DNA of 64,000 bases from Levilactobacillus mulengensis. GTDB taxonomy: Bacteria > Bacillota > Bacilli > Lactobacillales > Lactobacillaceae. The number at the start of each line of letters is the position of its first letter. Position 1 is the stretch's first letter. The notes beneath the pieces are model-generated. The model was not told the origin of the DNA. It did no database searches and saw only the letters and a list, made by a program, of their open reading frames with translations. The stretch is taken from NCBI RefSeq assembly GCF_003946045.1, contig NZ_RHNW01000001.1, forward strand, positions 434,001 through 498,000, read 5' to 3'. The position numbers were made by a program, and so were the translations under genes. Shown in pieces: positions 1-9,368 of this stretch.

Positions 1-2877
1 GTCGGCACCCGCCAAGACCAATCGATGAGCTGTTTCCTGCTGGGCCGCTTTAATCTCACCGTAATCAGTTCCCCAATGGGCACTAACAATCACCTTAGCA
101 TCGGGATTAGCCTGCTTATACCGTTGGATATCGTTAATCATCAGTGTATCCAGGCAGTTCACCCCAGCCTGCTGATCCTTAGCATAAAAATCAAATAGAT
201 TGTAAGCCGGATTCCGATACCAATAACCATTGAAGAGGGCAACCTTGTGGCCATCATAGTTAAACACCATAAATTTACGACTATCCAACCGATTATTTCC
301 GGCCCCAACCGTTGATATACCAACCTCATTGAAGGCAGCTAATGTCCGGGTCAAAGCTTGTGGACCGTAATCATTAGCGTGATTGTTCCCTAGCATGGCT
401 AAGTTAAAATGTCGCTGTTTAAATTCTGCCAACGTAGGTTCAGCCTTCGCATCCAAGACAAAGGGTTTCACGCTATCTAATGGACTTGCACCCTCAGCAA
501 AGACAGCTTCAAAGTTCAAAACGTTATAAGCATCCGGACTAAAGAATTTGCCAATCTTAGCCAGAGAATGACTATACCCATATTTCTGTAAGGCATCCTC
601 TTGACCGTGATTTTCTCGTCGCCGCGTATAGTCTTCACCAAAGTAAGTGTCCGCCAAAACATTCACCACGGGTGATGTCAGATTAATCGGTTCAATCACT
701 GGAACTTCAGCTCGACTATCCGTTTGCGAATCGACCCAATCTTCCACGACCGCGTCAATGTAGCTCTGGTGTGGACTATTGACAAAGGCAATCGCCTGCT
801 TTCCCCGTGCATCTTGCGTGAAGTAAAGTCCCGACCGTTCGCGCCAATCATTAAAGACAGACCCCGCGATTTTTCCCGTCTTAAAGAGCTGTGAACGTTT
901 GTGGTAAAATTTGCCGTTAAACATCACCTGTTGGGTGCTTAGCAAGCTAAAGACGCCATTAGGAAGTTCCGTAAAGGCGGCCCCAATTTTTTCCAAATCA
1001 CTTAGGGTCGTCCGTTGCGGTTGTTTCCATGGCCGCCCCGTAATGTTGGTAACTGTTTGGTCGGACAATCCTAGGTCCGTGGCCTGCTGCTTTAATTTCT
1101 GTAAAATCACCTTGGAACTACCACCGTAGAGGTACTCGGCTAAATTCGTGACAACATCCGGTGCGGAGGCAACTATGGCTAAACTTAACAAGTCTAAAAC
1201 AGAAATACCTTGGCCTTTAGTCAAGCCAATTTTTAGCCGGCTGTGATCTTTTGGCATCTCATTCGTAATTTTTATGGAATCAGTTAATCGTAGTTTTCCC
1301 TTAGCTATCCGCCATAAAATATCCCGAATAATTAGTAAGCGACCAACACCATTACGAATGTAGGCTTCTGGCTGGGATTGATTAATGCTCGTCACAAAAG
1401 ACCCCGCCCCACTCGCATAATAATCTAAATTATCAACTAATCTGATTGCAATCTGATCAATGGAACTATTCCGGCTGGAGCCCTTGATAAATATCACTAA
1501 ATTTTGATTAGCTTCTTTCGCGATTGCCCGTGTAATCTCTCTTGGCGACGTGTAGTAACCTGCAAATTTTGAAGAATCAGCTTCCTGTACCACCCAATCT
1601 AGCTCAGGCCCATAAGTATAGAAGCTGTCAAAGTCAGTTTGATTTAACATGTGCATGATATCTGAATGTACTTTAACCGAAAGCCCTCTTAAGTTAATCA
1701 CACGACCTTCAATAAAAATCTTTTTAGTGTGCTCAGAAACACGGTACTGCTGAGCATATTTGATGAAATTCTGAACAGAAAGCAATTCGGCGTTGTGCGT
1801 GTCATCAATAACTGTGACCTTGTACCCATTTGCTTTAAAGTGACTGACAATTCGCGTACTTGTCTTTGCACATTTTTCGCCGAAATCCTGCAGAATAGCT
1901 GGCGTCATTTGTCCACCTAAAATGTGATAAGCAGCCAAGGCACCAATCATATCCGATACCATCCCATCGTCTAAGCCTTGTGCATCCACTTGAGCCAACT
2001 TTTCTCCTTGTTTATGCACTATTAATTGCCCATCAGATGTCAGGGCACCCTGGTAATCACTACCTTCACTAAATCCGTAAGTGATCAAATTATTCGTATA
2101 CTGATGAATAAATTCTGCCGTCTCGACAAAATTTTTAATTGCTGAGTTCACCAGAAAGGCACCGCCCGACTTCAAACCGGCTCCCATTCGTGTCTTAACT
2201 TTAGCAGTTTTGCGAGCATCCCAGCCCTTTTGACCGGCATTTATCTGTGTTAACACGGCCAAATCAAAGGGAATAACTGCTGCTACACCAATTCTGGGAG
2301 AATCAGGCTCATTATATTCAAACGCCATGGCCGCCAGTTCAAGGACATTGTAATCTCCTTGCTCATGATTAAGTGCCTGGATCTTAGCACTCGTTCGCGA
2401 GTTATTGTTGCCAACTGAGCTTGCTGTTGGCCCCATATTCTTTAACAAATGAGCGAGTAATGTCTTGGTAGTACTCTTACCTACCGACCCAGTAACACCA
2501 ATTATTTTTCCCGAATATTCAGGTACAATTACATGTAAAAGCTTCTCCATCGCCTGATAAGAATCTTCAACCTGAAGCTGAGGCACATCACTGTCAGTAA
2601 CCGGACGTTCGACAATTGCCATGGCTAAATAATCTGCCAACTTTTTCACTCTAAAGTGATTGTCCTGAAAAGTATGCGCATAAATCCCGGTATTAATGGT
2701 CCCCTTCTGCCAATTCTCAAGTGAGACAGCAAAAAATAAATTTTTCTTACCGATATCGCGACGAATTTCAGAGGCGTAAAGTCCATAATGCTGAATAGTC
2801 TCAGACGTATCTTTGGGGGCAACAATCCACTTACCACCTACAATCTCACTAATTCTTTGCATACTAAGCGCTTTCAC
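1..2877 (-). CDS. Mur ligase / PBP-fold / CapA three-module fusion (partial)
   Basis: The frame is open for 959 codons and continues past the left edge, so the C-terminus is missing. Residues about 1-480 look like a Mur ligase: an N-terminal Mur-like segment (SEIVGGKWIV), then a P-loop GVTGSVGKST at about 127-136 and an NNNSRTSAK segment. Residues about 490-700 resemble a serine D,D-peptidase (S11, penicillin-binding fold): LDLLSLAIVASAPD, a KTGKIAGS triad motif, but no convincing SxxK, so this module may be inactive. The last 230 visible residues resemble CapA/PgsA metallophosphatases (NFEAVF, LGNNHANDYG, VGAGNN). CapB (Mur-like) and CapA act together in poly-gamma-glutamate synthesis; here they appear fused. 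I chose the GTG start at 2877 because GGAGGG lies 6 bases upstream; an ATG at 2862 has no ribosome site. It is the last visible gene of the glycan operon. Function is inference; the domain reading is fairly firm. Confidence 0.8.
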   Translation of the reverse strand, partial: MKALSMQRISEIVGGKWIVAPKDTSETIQHYGLYASEIRRDIGKKNLFFAVSLENWQKGTINTGIYAHTFQDNHFRVKKLADYLAMAIVERPVTDSDVPQLQVEDSYQAMEKLLHVIVPEYSGKIIGVTGSVGKSTTKTLLAHLLKNMGPTASSVGNNNSRTSAKIQALNHEQGDYNVLELAAMAFEYNEPDSPRIGVAAVIPFDLAVLTQINAGQKGWDARKTAKVKTRMGAGLKSGGAFLVNSAIKNFVETAEFIHQYTNNLITYGFSEGSDYQGALTSDGQLIVHKQGEKLAQVDAQGLDDGMVSDMIGALAAYHILGGQMTPAILQDFGEKCAKTSTRIVSHFKANGYKVTVIDDTHNAELLSVQNFIKYAQQYRVSEHTKKIFIEGRVINLRGLSVKVHSDIMHMLNQTDFDSFYTYGPELDWVVQEADSSKFAGYYTSPREITRAIAKEANQNLVIFIKGSSRNSSIDQIAIRLVDNLDYYASGAGSFVTSINQSQPEAYIRNGVGRLLIIRDILWRIAKGKLRLTDSIKITNEMPKDHSRLKIGLTKGQGISVLDLLSLAIVASAPDVVTNLAEYLYGGSSKVILQKLKQQATDLGLSDQTVTNITGRPWKQPQRTTLSDLEKIGAAFTELPNGVFSLLSTQQVMFNGKFYHKRSQLFKTGKIAGSVFNDWRERSGLYFTQDARGKQAIAFVNSPHQSYIDAVVEDWVDSQTDSRAEVPVIEPINLTSPVVNVLADTYFGEDYTRRRENHGQEDALQKYGYSHSLAKIGKFFSPDAYNVLNFEAVFAEGASPLDSVKPFVLDAKAEPTLAEFKQRHFNLAMLGNNHANDYGPQALTRTLAAFNEVGISTVGAGNNRLDSRKFMVFNYDGHKVALFNGYWYRNPAYNLFDFYAKDQQAGVNCLDTLMINDIQRYKQANPDAKVIVSAHWGTDYGEIKAAQQETAHRLVLAGAD

Positions 2878-2928
2878 AAAAATCCCTCCAACTAATTCAC
2901 ACCTTACCCTGAAAGGGTCCTTATCTTC

Positions 2929-4770
2929 CTAAATCAACTGCCATTCAATGCCATAACGATAGGCGTACTCATACCCCTCATACCGACCATTAAATTGCTT
3001 TTCCAATAATGCCCAATATTTTTTTTGATGTGTCACCTCTAAAGCCATCTCGGTAACTCGCTGACGACCGGCCCCATGGTGTTCTGCAATTGCCTGATCG
3101 AAGAAGGCTACTAATTTATCAGGCTGTTTGACAATTCCCTTAAATTCTTCAAATTTATCTGGCAGGAACCGTTTAAATACGTACTGAACCTGTTCGTTTG
3201 CCATATCCGGAATTCGAAGATTACTTTCGACCAAGTACATATACCGTGCTAATACGTAACAAGCAATTTCGGCATTCATCTGCCCATGTCTCACGTGAAA
3301 GCTCCCAAAGAAATTATTGATTCGTAATATTTCTGCACGTATATCTGCATTTACTAATCCCTGACGCAACAATCGTGTTACGGTCAAAATGCTAAACCGA
3401 TTATCAGTTCGAGCCGTACTCATCAAGTAGGCTGGTGAATCCTTTGGTTGAATGTCGTGATGTAACCAGTACCGGTAAAGCACCTGGTTCGCACTCGTGC
3501 TTTCCTCGCACTCACGCCACAGGCTATCCTGCTCCGCTTCACTAATGCCCGGTAGATTATACCGAATCGAGGACTTGTATGCCGTTGGTTGTTCAACAAG
3601 TATTGGCCGCTGAATTCGTAGCCAACGGTGAGGTGAGAATTCCTTATTATCCGCAAATCCTTTAAGGTCTAGTAATTCTTCATTGGTCACACGGTCAAGC
3701 ATCGCGGATGATAATTGCCGGATATTAGTCAAAACTTGTTTCGTAGCTGTCTGTTGTACTAACGGTTGTTTATTTGGTGCTGACTTCTTTTTTTGCCACC
3801 AATGTTGACTGACTGTTCTCTCCGGCTTAACCGCCATTGACTGCCCCATGAAGTCATCCAAAACTGCTTGTGAATTGAAGGTTACACCTAGACTGTCATG
3901 ATAGAGGTGCTTTCCCTGTCCTGAATGAAACAAATCAGAAAATTCAATTGGCAATTTGATTTCGCCAAGTTCTTCAATACTTTTAAAACTTCCAATCCGG
4001 AAATGAATGGCTAACAAACCAAAGTACACAGCATAAAAGCGTTCCAAAAACTTAGGAAATTGGGTCCCACCTTGTTCTGTGTAAATAGCTAAGTCTTTCA
4101 ACAACGGATAGAAATTAATAACCCGATAGTAATCCCGAATAATGGGATATTCACGAATGAATGGGTAAATAAAGAATTGGATGTTGGCCACAAGTCCCCG
4201 TGTGAAAGTAAAGTCAGCAATATCAAAATTGGTGAGTTTACGAATATCTTTGCTATAACCCATAAAGGCAAAATCGGAGAATTGTAGGATTCTTCCCGTC
4301 CTTGCTCTAAAAATAGCAATTTGATGATCAAACACCCGTGGAATCTTAGTGAGGTGCTTGGCCTCAGCCTGCTCAGCAACTAATGGCAATGGGTCAGCTT
4401 CATCCAACATGGCAATGAGTCTTTTCGTTGAGGGTAAGGCTCGGTCTGTCCTCGTCTTAATGACAATGGCATCCGTTGGAATTAAATCCAACGCCGCTTG
4501 CATCTGCTTTGCTTGACGCCAATAATTTACCGAATTGGCATGCATATCAGCGACCATCGCATCATTAGTTGGTGACATCACAATTGCGACATTATTCAAG
4601 GCCAGCTTCAGCTGCAAATCACCTAACTGCTCAAACTCATTTTCCCATGTGCTCACAACAATTCCTTGAATAATTCCTTGCTCTCGACAATGTAGTAGAT
4701 AATCCATCATCAAACTAAAGTCAACTTGATCGCGAATCGTTCCGCAAACCATTGCCCATACAGACCGCAT
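2929..4770 (-). CDS. WavE-like glycan biosynthesis protein, paralogue 2
   Basis: This 613-residue protein shares its whole length with the next gene upstream in the operon: VCGTIRDQ near the N-terminus, NYWRQ, a KTRTDR motif near residue 110 and FSDFAFMGYS near 170. The KTR(T/S)D motif and the N-terminal layout recall WavE-type lipopolysaccharide glycosyltransferases, which would transfer sugars to a surface glycan; the match is by eye and modest. No signal peptide or clear membrane segment is seen, so it is probably cytoplasmic. ATG at 4770 is preferred over the in-frame GTG at 4779, because GGGGAG (4779-4784) is 8 bases before the ATG. It lies 14-23 bases after its paralogue, in the same operon. 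The C-terminal 250 residues are helical and unlike anything I can name. Confidence 0.7.
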   Translation of the reverse strand: MRSVWAMVCGTIRDQVDFSLMMDYLLHCREQGIIQGIVVSTWENEFEQLGDLQLKLALNNVAIVMSPTNDAMVADMHANSVNYWRQAKQMQAALDLIPTDAIVIKTRTDRALPSTKRLIAMLDEADPLPLVAEQAEAKHLTKIPRVFDHQIAIFRARTGRILQFSDFAFMGYSKDIRKLTNFDIADFTFTRGLVANIQFFIYPFIREYPIIRDYYRVINFYPLLKDLAIYTEQGGTQFPKFLERFYAVYFGLLAIHFRIGSFKSIEELGEIKLPIEFSDLFHSGQGKHLYHDSLGVTFNSQAVLDDFMGQSMAVKPERTVSQHWWQKKKSAPNKQPLVQQTATKQVLTNIRQLSSAMLDRVTNEELLDLKGFADNKEFSPHRWLRIQRPILVEQPTAYKSSIRYNLPGISEAEQDSLWRECEESTSANQVLYRYWLHHDIQPKDSPAYLMSTARTDNRFSILTVTRLLRQGLVNADIRAEILRINNFFGSFHVRHGQMNAEIACYVLARYMYLVESNLRIPDMANEQVQYVFKRFLPDKFEEFKGIVKQPDKLVAFFDQAIAEHHGAGRQRVTEMALEVTHQKKYWALLEKQFNGRYEGYEYAYRYGIEWQLI

Positions 4771-4793
4771 GTTCTTCACTCCCCAAAATAATT

Positions 4794-6593
4794 TTATGGC
4801 TCTTGAATCAATAACCCGTGCGCAACTGCGTATTCATAAACCCCTTTTACGTCATCCTCTTTATCAGTAAATAACGGTTTCAGCAAGTCCCAATACTTTT
4901 GCTTTCCCGTTAACTCTAAAGCCAGTTCAATCAGCCGTCGGTGAACAATCGGCTTGTTCAGCTCAATTGATCGTGCAATTTGGGTGTCAAATATTTGCGG
5001 CAATTGGTCAGGGTGCTGATATAACGCCAGTTTAACCTCATCTGCAGTTTCACCTGTCATGTAACGCCGGAGATAATAATCAACTTGTAAATCCAATTCT
5101 CGTGAAATCGGTTCCTTAATCTGCTGCTGATACAATACCCGATTTAGCACGTAGCAAGTAATTTGAATATTCCCGCCACGGTGCTGTCGATTAAGCTTCC
5201 CTTGTGTATTATTGACGCGTAAAGTTTCAGCCACATCATTCTCATCCAGATAATTAGCCCGAAGCAATCTCATCATCATCAAAATACTTAATACCGCACC
5301 ATTCTTGGCACCGCTGGAAAGAAAAGCTGCTGAATCCTCTGGGGCAATATTGTGGGCTAGCCAAAATTTCAAAAGTATTCGATCAGTCGTACCAACGCTT
5401 GCACATGCCGTCCATAATTCAGCTTGATCTTGATCAGAAATCCCTGGAAAATGGTAGGCCATCGAAGTCGCATATTGGCTGACCTGCTGTTCCTGAACAG
5501 ACTTTGTATTCAAGAGCCAAGCTTGCTTAGAAAATTCCGTATTCTGTGCATAAGTCTTCAGCTCCGCAATCTCGGTTGGTGTTGCCCGTTCAAACGTTAC
5601 GGCACTTGCTCCATGCATTACTTGCAAGACATCCCGTGTTGTCGCTGACACGTTCAAACTCGACTGTGCGATAAACTCGTTGACAATCTCAGCGCTATTA
5701 ATCAAAGTGCCTAAGTTAGAATGCTTTAAGTGTCGATTGTGTGTGCCATGGAAAAAGTCCGTAAACTCAACCGGTAGGTCAACAGGGCCCAACCCCTCCG
5801 GCCACAAACTTCCTAACCGGAAATGTGTCGCCAAGATGCCCAGATAAACGGCATAAAACCGCTTTAGAAACTCAGGAAACTGGTCACCACCCGCAGCCGT
5901 ATACCGGTCCAATTCAGGAATCAGTGCTTCGTATTTGATTCGCCGCTCGTAGTCCTTAACGATGGGATAGTCTCGGACAAACGTGACGATAAAGAACAAC
6001 ATATTTGCGTTTAAATACCGCGAGAAATAAAATTCTGGGACCTCAAAGTGCAACATTTTCCGTAGATCCTGACTGTACCCCATAAAGGCAAAATCAGTGA
6101 ACTGAAACGCCCGGTTAGTCCGTGGGCGAAACGCAGCAACTTGATGCGTGAACACCGCCGGAAAAGCTGGTAAATTCAGCCGTTGTTTGGTTTCTTCTAC
6201 CCGCGGCAACGGATCCTCGTCCGCCAGCATCTCAATCAGCTTCCGCGTAACGGGCATGGCCCGATCTGTTCGCGTCTTCAAAACAATGGCGTCAGCCGGA
6301 ATCACATCCAAAGCACGCTGTAGCTGGGTGGCCTGTCGCCAATAATTCACGGCATTCGTCTTAATGTCCCCCACCACGCGGTCGATTGGCCGGGTCTTGA
6401 CCACGGTCACGCCATTATCGGCTAACAGCTGTGCAACGCCGGGCTCCTTCTCAAGTTCACCCTCCCAGGTAGAGAAGACGATACCCTGAATTGTTCCCAA
6501 TTGCCGACAACGAAGCAAGTAATCCAAAATCAACCGCACATCTAACTCATCTCTGACTGCTCCACAAACGGCAGCCCACACAGCTGGTTTCAT
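4794..6593 (-). CDS. WavE-like glycan biosynthesis protein, paralogue 1
   Basis: A 599-residue protein, clear paralogue of the following gene. Landmarks are VCGAVRDE (9-16), FSTWEGE (40-46), NYWRQ (83-87), KTRTDR (106-111) and FTDFAFMGYS around 165-175. The conserved charged KTRTDR motif resembles that of WavE-family transferases, so a role in adding a sugar to a surface polymer or glycoprotein is likely but not shown. The start overlaps the stop of the nucleotidyltransferase gene by four bases (ATGA), which suggests translational coupling. The second half has conserved blocks shared with the paralogue (FPGISDQDQ, DLQVDYYLRRY) and is probably a separate helical domain. No membrane segment is visible. 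Confidence 0.7.
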   Translation of the reverse strand: MKPAVWAAVCGAVRDELDVRLILDYLLRCRQLGTIQGIVFSTWEGELEKEPGVAQLLADNGVTVVKTRPIDRVVGDIKTNAVNYWRQATQLQRALDVIPADAIVLKTRTDRAMPVTRKLIEMLADEDPLPRVEETKQRLNLPAFPAVFTHQVAAFRPRTNRAFQFTDFAFMGYSQDLRKMLHFEVPEFYFSRYLNANMLFFIVTFVRDYPIVKDYERRIKYEALIPELDRYTAAGGDQFPEFLKRFYAVYLGILATHFRLGSLWPEGLGPVDLPVEFTDFFHGTHNRHLKHSNLGTLINSAEIVNEFIAQSSLNVSATTRDVLQVMHGASAVTFERATPTEIAELKTYAQNTEFSKQAWLLNTKSVQEQQVSQYATSMAYHFPGISDQDQAELWTACASVGTTDRILLKFWLAHNIAPEDSAAFLSSGAKNGAVLSILMMMRLLRANYLDENDVAETLRVNNTQGKLNRQHRGGNIQITCYVLNRVLYQQQIKEPISRELDLQVDYYLRRYMTGETADEVKLALYQHPDQLPQIFDTQIARSIELNKPIVHRRLIELALELTGKQKYWDLLKPLFTDKEDDVKGVYEYAVAHGLLIQEP

Positions 6594-7315
6594 TCTGTTG
6601 CTGCCTCCTTAAACACCGCCAGTTCCTCTGGCGTCCCCAGGACATGCACCGTGTTAAACGGAATGTCCGTGTAGGTGATCTTCGCCTGTTGCTTGAGCAG
6701 GTAGTGATACATCGGTGCCACGTAGACCTCGCCGTACTCCGCCTGAATGGCATCCCCGTAGTGTCGATAAACCTCTACGAAGTCGCCAAAGGTATTGAAG
6801 TAGTAGAAGCCCACCGACGCGTGCTCTGAGACGCGCCGCTTTTCCACCACGTCCGTGACCTTACCCGCATCGTCCAGTTTCACAAAGGACCAGTGGTCAC
6901 CGGGGGCCGTGAAGGTCGTTAGGTTGCCGTCACAGTCCCGTAAGTCTTCCCGCAAAATGTGGCCGGGCAAAACGTAAGTGTCGATGTTGTAGACCGCCAG
7001 GCTATCCTTGGGATTCAAGACAGACGCTGCGGCCATCACGGTCGCAGCCTGCCCACGAGTCACTTCGGCGACCGTCACGATTTTGTAACGGTGAATGCCG
7101 GCCTTTTGTATCAGCTTACGAAGAGTATCCGGCTGATACTGGCCTTCCCGCACAACGAAAACAAATTTTTCATTCACGAAATCCTTTAAGGAGAGCATGG
7201 CCCATTCGAAGAGGCTCTTGCCCCGGACCTCGATTTCATGCTTGGGAACGGTGTACCCCACCTTTCTAAAGCGTGAGCCCTGTCCCGCCATCGTAATTAC
7301 AACCTGCAACTTCAT
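6590..7315 (-). CDS. Sugar-phosphate nucleotidyltransferase family protein
   Basis: 241 residues with the N-terminal signature MAGQGSRF (about 9-16), a lysine in VPKHEIEVRGKSLFEW, and an acidic VYNID site near 110, all typical of the NTP_transferase (GT-A fold) family. Such enzymes join a sugar- or alditol-phosphate to CTP, UTP or dTTP and release pyrophosphate. The substrate cannot be read from the sequence. It overlaps both neighbours by four bases and sits beside a second nucleotidyltransferase fused to a kinase, so two activated precursors, or two steps on one precursor, are likely. The length fits a single catalytic domain without the left-handed beta-helix of GlmU-type enzymes. Confidence 0.85.
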   Translation of the reverse strand: MKLQVVITMAGQGSRFRKVGYTVPKHEIEVRGKSLFEWAMLSLKDFVNEKFVFVVREGQYQPDTLRKLIQKAGIHRYKIVTVAEVTRGQAATVMAAASVLNPKDSLAVYNIDTYVLPGHILREDLRDCDGNLTTFTAPGDHWSFVKLDDAGKVTDVVEKRRVSEHASVGFYYFNTFGDFVEVYRHYGDAIQAEYGEVYVAPMYHYLLKQQAKITYTDIPFNTVHVLGTPEELAVFKEAATE

Positions 7316-8955
7316 CCCTCCATTACTTTTGCCATAAATGGGGCAAACTTGGTGACTCCCACCGCCAACATGGCCTTCTGCCGTTCCGGCTTATCCTTGT
7401 GCAACGGAATCATGCTCAGGAATAGCAGGGATTCAATCAATTGAATCTGTTGGTAAGCGCGGGTATCCCCCAGGTGCTCCTGTAGTTTTTCCTCAAATAA
7501 GTGACCAATGGCCTCTTCATTTCCGGTAACGTTCAAACCGTAGTCCAGTCGCCCGCTCTCATCGGCATCCACGTTAAACATATCCGAAATGATGCAGTCG
7601 TACTTGCCGGAGAAGCTGTGCATCAGCTTGGCGTAGTCGTACTTAGCATCCCCGTAGATGTCGAACTTGCCAAACTTGCCCCGCGGATCAATCAACCGCA
7701 TCACGTGCTTGGTGTTGTCGTACAAAATATTGGTCATGCAGAAGTCGCCGTGAATCACGGCAAACGTGTTGCCCTGCAGCACGCCACTCTGGTCGAGAAC
7801 TGTTGGTAATGCCGCAATGATCTCATTGATGCTGGGATAGGCCTCGCCATTGATGACCAGCGGCTTATCCGCAATCGTGGCATAGAAGTCGTCCTCATCG
7901 ATCAGGCGGTGAAGGCGGTTGACCGTCTTGTCCAGGTACATGTCGCTGACCGTCGCCTGATATTCATCCTGGTTGACCTCGACCTGATAGTCGTTCATTT
8001 CTGACCGCAGGAAGAAGAGCTCGTCGATAATTTCCCGCCAGAAGCCTAGTTCAAAATTCCCGTAGAGGAAGAGGTTGTGTAGGCTTTCGTAGGAGAAGTA
8101 TTCCATCTCCACGAACGGTGCGTTGTAGTTCAACGAGTAGTCGAAGATTCGCGGCGCAATGTAGGAGAGCCGCTTGGGCAGCTTCAGGTACCATTTGACC
8201 TCGCCCAAGAACTTATCCACGTCGGTACTTTCCTTACGAATGATTCCCCGTTTGAAGTCAATGTTGGTCTTGTTAAAGAACCGTGCCTCGACCTGTTTGG
8301 CCTCGACATACTTATCACTGTGGCCGAAGTCCAGCCACTGGTCGGTCTCAGCCACCGTTAACGGATACTGCTCGTCATAAATTCGTAAGTTTTCGTAGAA
8401 GGACTTGGCGCCCTGCCACTGGTCAACCAGTTCCTGACCGGCACTAAAGTTGAACACCCCAACGGCCGCGTCAAAGTTCGCCTGAGTTGAATCCTGAACC
8501 ACCTTGTCCGCGAAGACCACGTGCTGCTGGTCATCGTAAGTCACCGTCGTCCACCGTCCGGCATCACTGACCGGATGCGTGAAGATCGTATCTGGCCGCG
8601 AACGGTTCTGGGTCTTGACTACCGTGTCACCGAAGATGATGGTCAGCTCGTCCACCGTTGTTTGAGCTTGCAGGCTGTGGAAGGCCTGGGCCACGGCTTC
8701 ACTCAGGTTCAGTCCACTGGCCACCTTGATGGGTGTAACTGGCAAATTTTTCTGCGCGATGTAAGCTGCGACCGAGTCATCACTGGCACTGACCGCCACG
8801 TACAAGTCATAGTCTGCCTGATACTGGGCCACGGTCCGGTCAATGATCCGTTGACCATCCGTCACCGGAATCATGGCTGGATAAATCGTCCCGAACGTCG
8901 TCTGCATATCATCCGCGATTTCAGCTGCGGAAAGCATTAACAAAGTTTTAGTCAA
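7312..8955 (-). CDS. Nucleotidyltransferase-like / APH-type kinase fusion
   Basis: 547 residues. The first ~230 look like a divergent nucleotidyltransferase-like domain (TIYPAMIPVTDGQRIIDRTV, then an IIFGDTVVK acidic site). The second half is an aminoglycoside/choline-kinase-like domain with the catalytic loop HGDFCMTN (about 399-406) and IDPRG (about 422-426) in place of the usual xDW/xDP metal motif. A protein of this layout could phosphorylate a small alcohol, amine or sugar and activate it to a nucleotide derivative; the substrate is unknown. Start is a TTG overlapping the TGA of the HAD phosphatase gene by four bases, with GGAG 11 bases upstream. The stop overlaps the next nucleotidyltransferase in the same way. 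Confidence 0.75.
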   Translation of the reverse strand: MTKTLLMLSAAEIADDMQTTFGTIYPAMIPVTDGQRIIDRTVAQYQADYDLYVAVSASDDSVAAYIAQKNLPVTPIKVASGLNLSEAVAQAFHSLQAQTTVDELTIIFGDTVVKTQNRSRPDTIFTHPVSDAGRWTTVTYDDQQHVVFADKVVQDSTQANFDAAVGVFNFSAGQELVDQWQGAKSFYENLRIYDEQYPLTVAETDQWLDFGHSDKYVEAKQVEARFFNKTNIDFKRGIIRKESTDVDKFLGEVKWYLKLPKRLSYIAPRIFDYSLNYNAPFVEMEYFSYESLHNLFLYGNFELGFWREIIDELFFLRSEMNDYQVEVNQDEYQATVSDMYLDKTVNRLHRLIDEDDFYATIADKPLVINGEAYPSINEIIAALPTVLDQSGVLQGNTFAVIHGDFCMTNILYDNTKHVMRLIDPRGKFGKFDIYGDAKYDYAKLMHSFSGKYDCIISDMFNVDADESGRLDYGLNVTGNEEAIGHLFEEKLQEHLGDTRAYQQIQLIESLLFLSMIPLHKDKPERQKAMLAVGVTKFAPFMAKVMEG

Positions 8956-9347
8956 TGGATGTCACGCTCCTTTTCAACCAAATCTGCCAGCTCTTCTGGT
9001 GAATGCTTTAACAATTCGCTGGGACGAAAGGCCCGGTCATCAATGTAGTAGCCGCCACGGCCCGCCCACGGCTTACCGAAAATAATTTCGTCGTAAGGCA
9101 CGTCGTACTTGGCGAGCCACTCTTGGGTCATGGGCGCCGTGTACTTGTTGATCTTACCGAGGTTCCCCGCGTACGTCCGCATTTGTCGCGAGGTGAACAA
9201 GATGATGTGATAGCCAGCTGCTTGATACTCCCGCATTTTCTCAATCATGCTAGCCTTGGGTGTCACGTCTAAATAGGTCTGTTCCGCCGTCTTCAAATCA
9301 CACAAGGTGCCATCGATATCAACGACTAAACTCGTTGTTTTATCCAT
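8952..9347 (-). CDS. HAD-family phosphatase, capsule-type (EcbF/BcbF-like)
   Basis: A compact 131-residue HAD hydrolase: nucleophile motif VVDIDGTL (D10, D12), a Ser/Thr motif in LFTSRQMR, a lysine in FGKPWAGRGG, and the final acidic motif YIDDRAF. The small size and IDDRAF ending resemble the capsule phosphatase subfamily named for EcbF/BcbF. It probably removes phosphate from a sugar or alditol phosphate during precursor synthesis in the cytoplasm. I prefer ATG at 9347 over GTG at 9350 because of the spacing to GGGGGA (9355-9360). It lies between the GT4 pair and the nucleotidyltransferase-kinase gene, to which it is coupled by a four-base overlap. Confidence 0.8.
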   Translation of the reverse strand: MDKTTSLVVDIDGTLCDLKTAEQTYLDVTPKASMIEKMREYQAAGYHIILFTSRQMRTYAGNLGKINKYTAPMTQEWLAKYDVPYDEIIFGKPWAGRGGYYIDDRAFRPSELLKHSPEELADLVEKERDIH

Positions 9348-9368
9348 CACAATCTCCCCCTAAAAAAG

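Noticed and set aside
1-2877. The left end appeared to be gene-free or a pseudogene
   Set aside because: Reading the minus strand shows one uninterrupted frame with recognisable domains; it only lacks a stop because it leaves the window.
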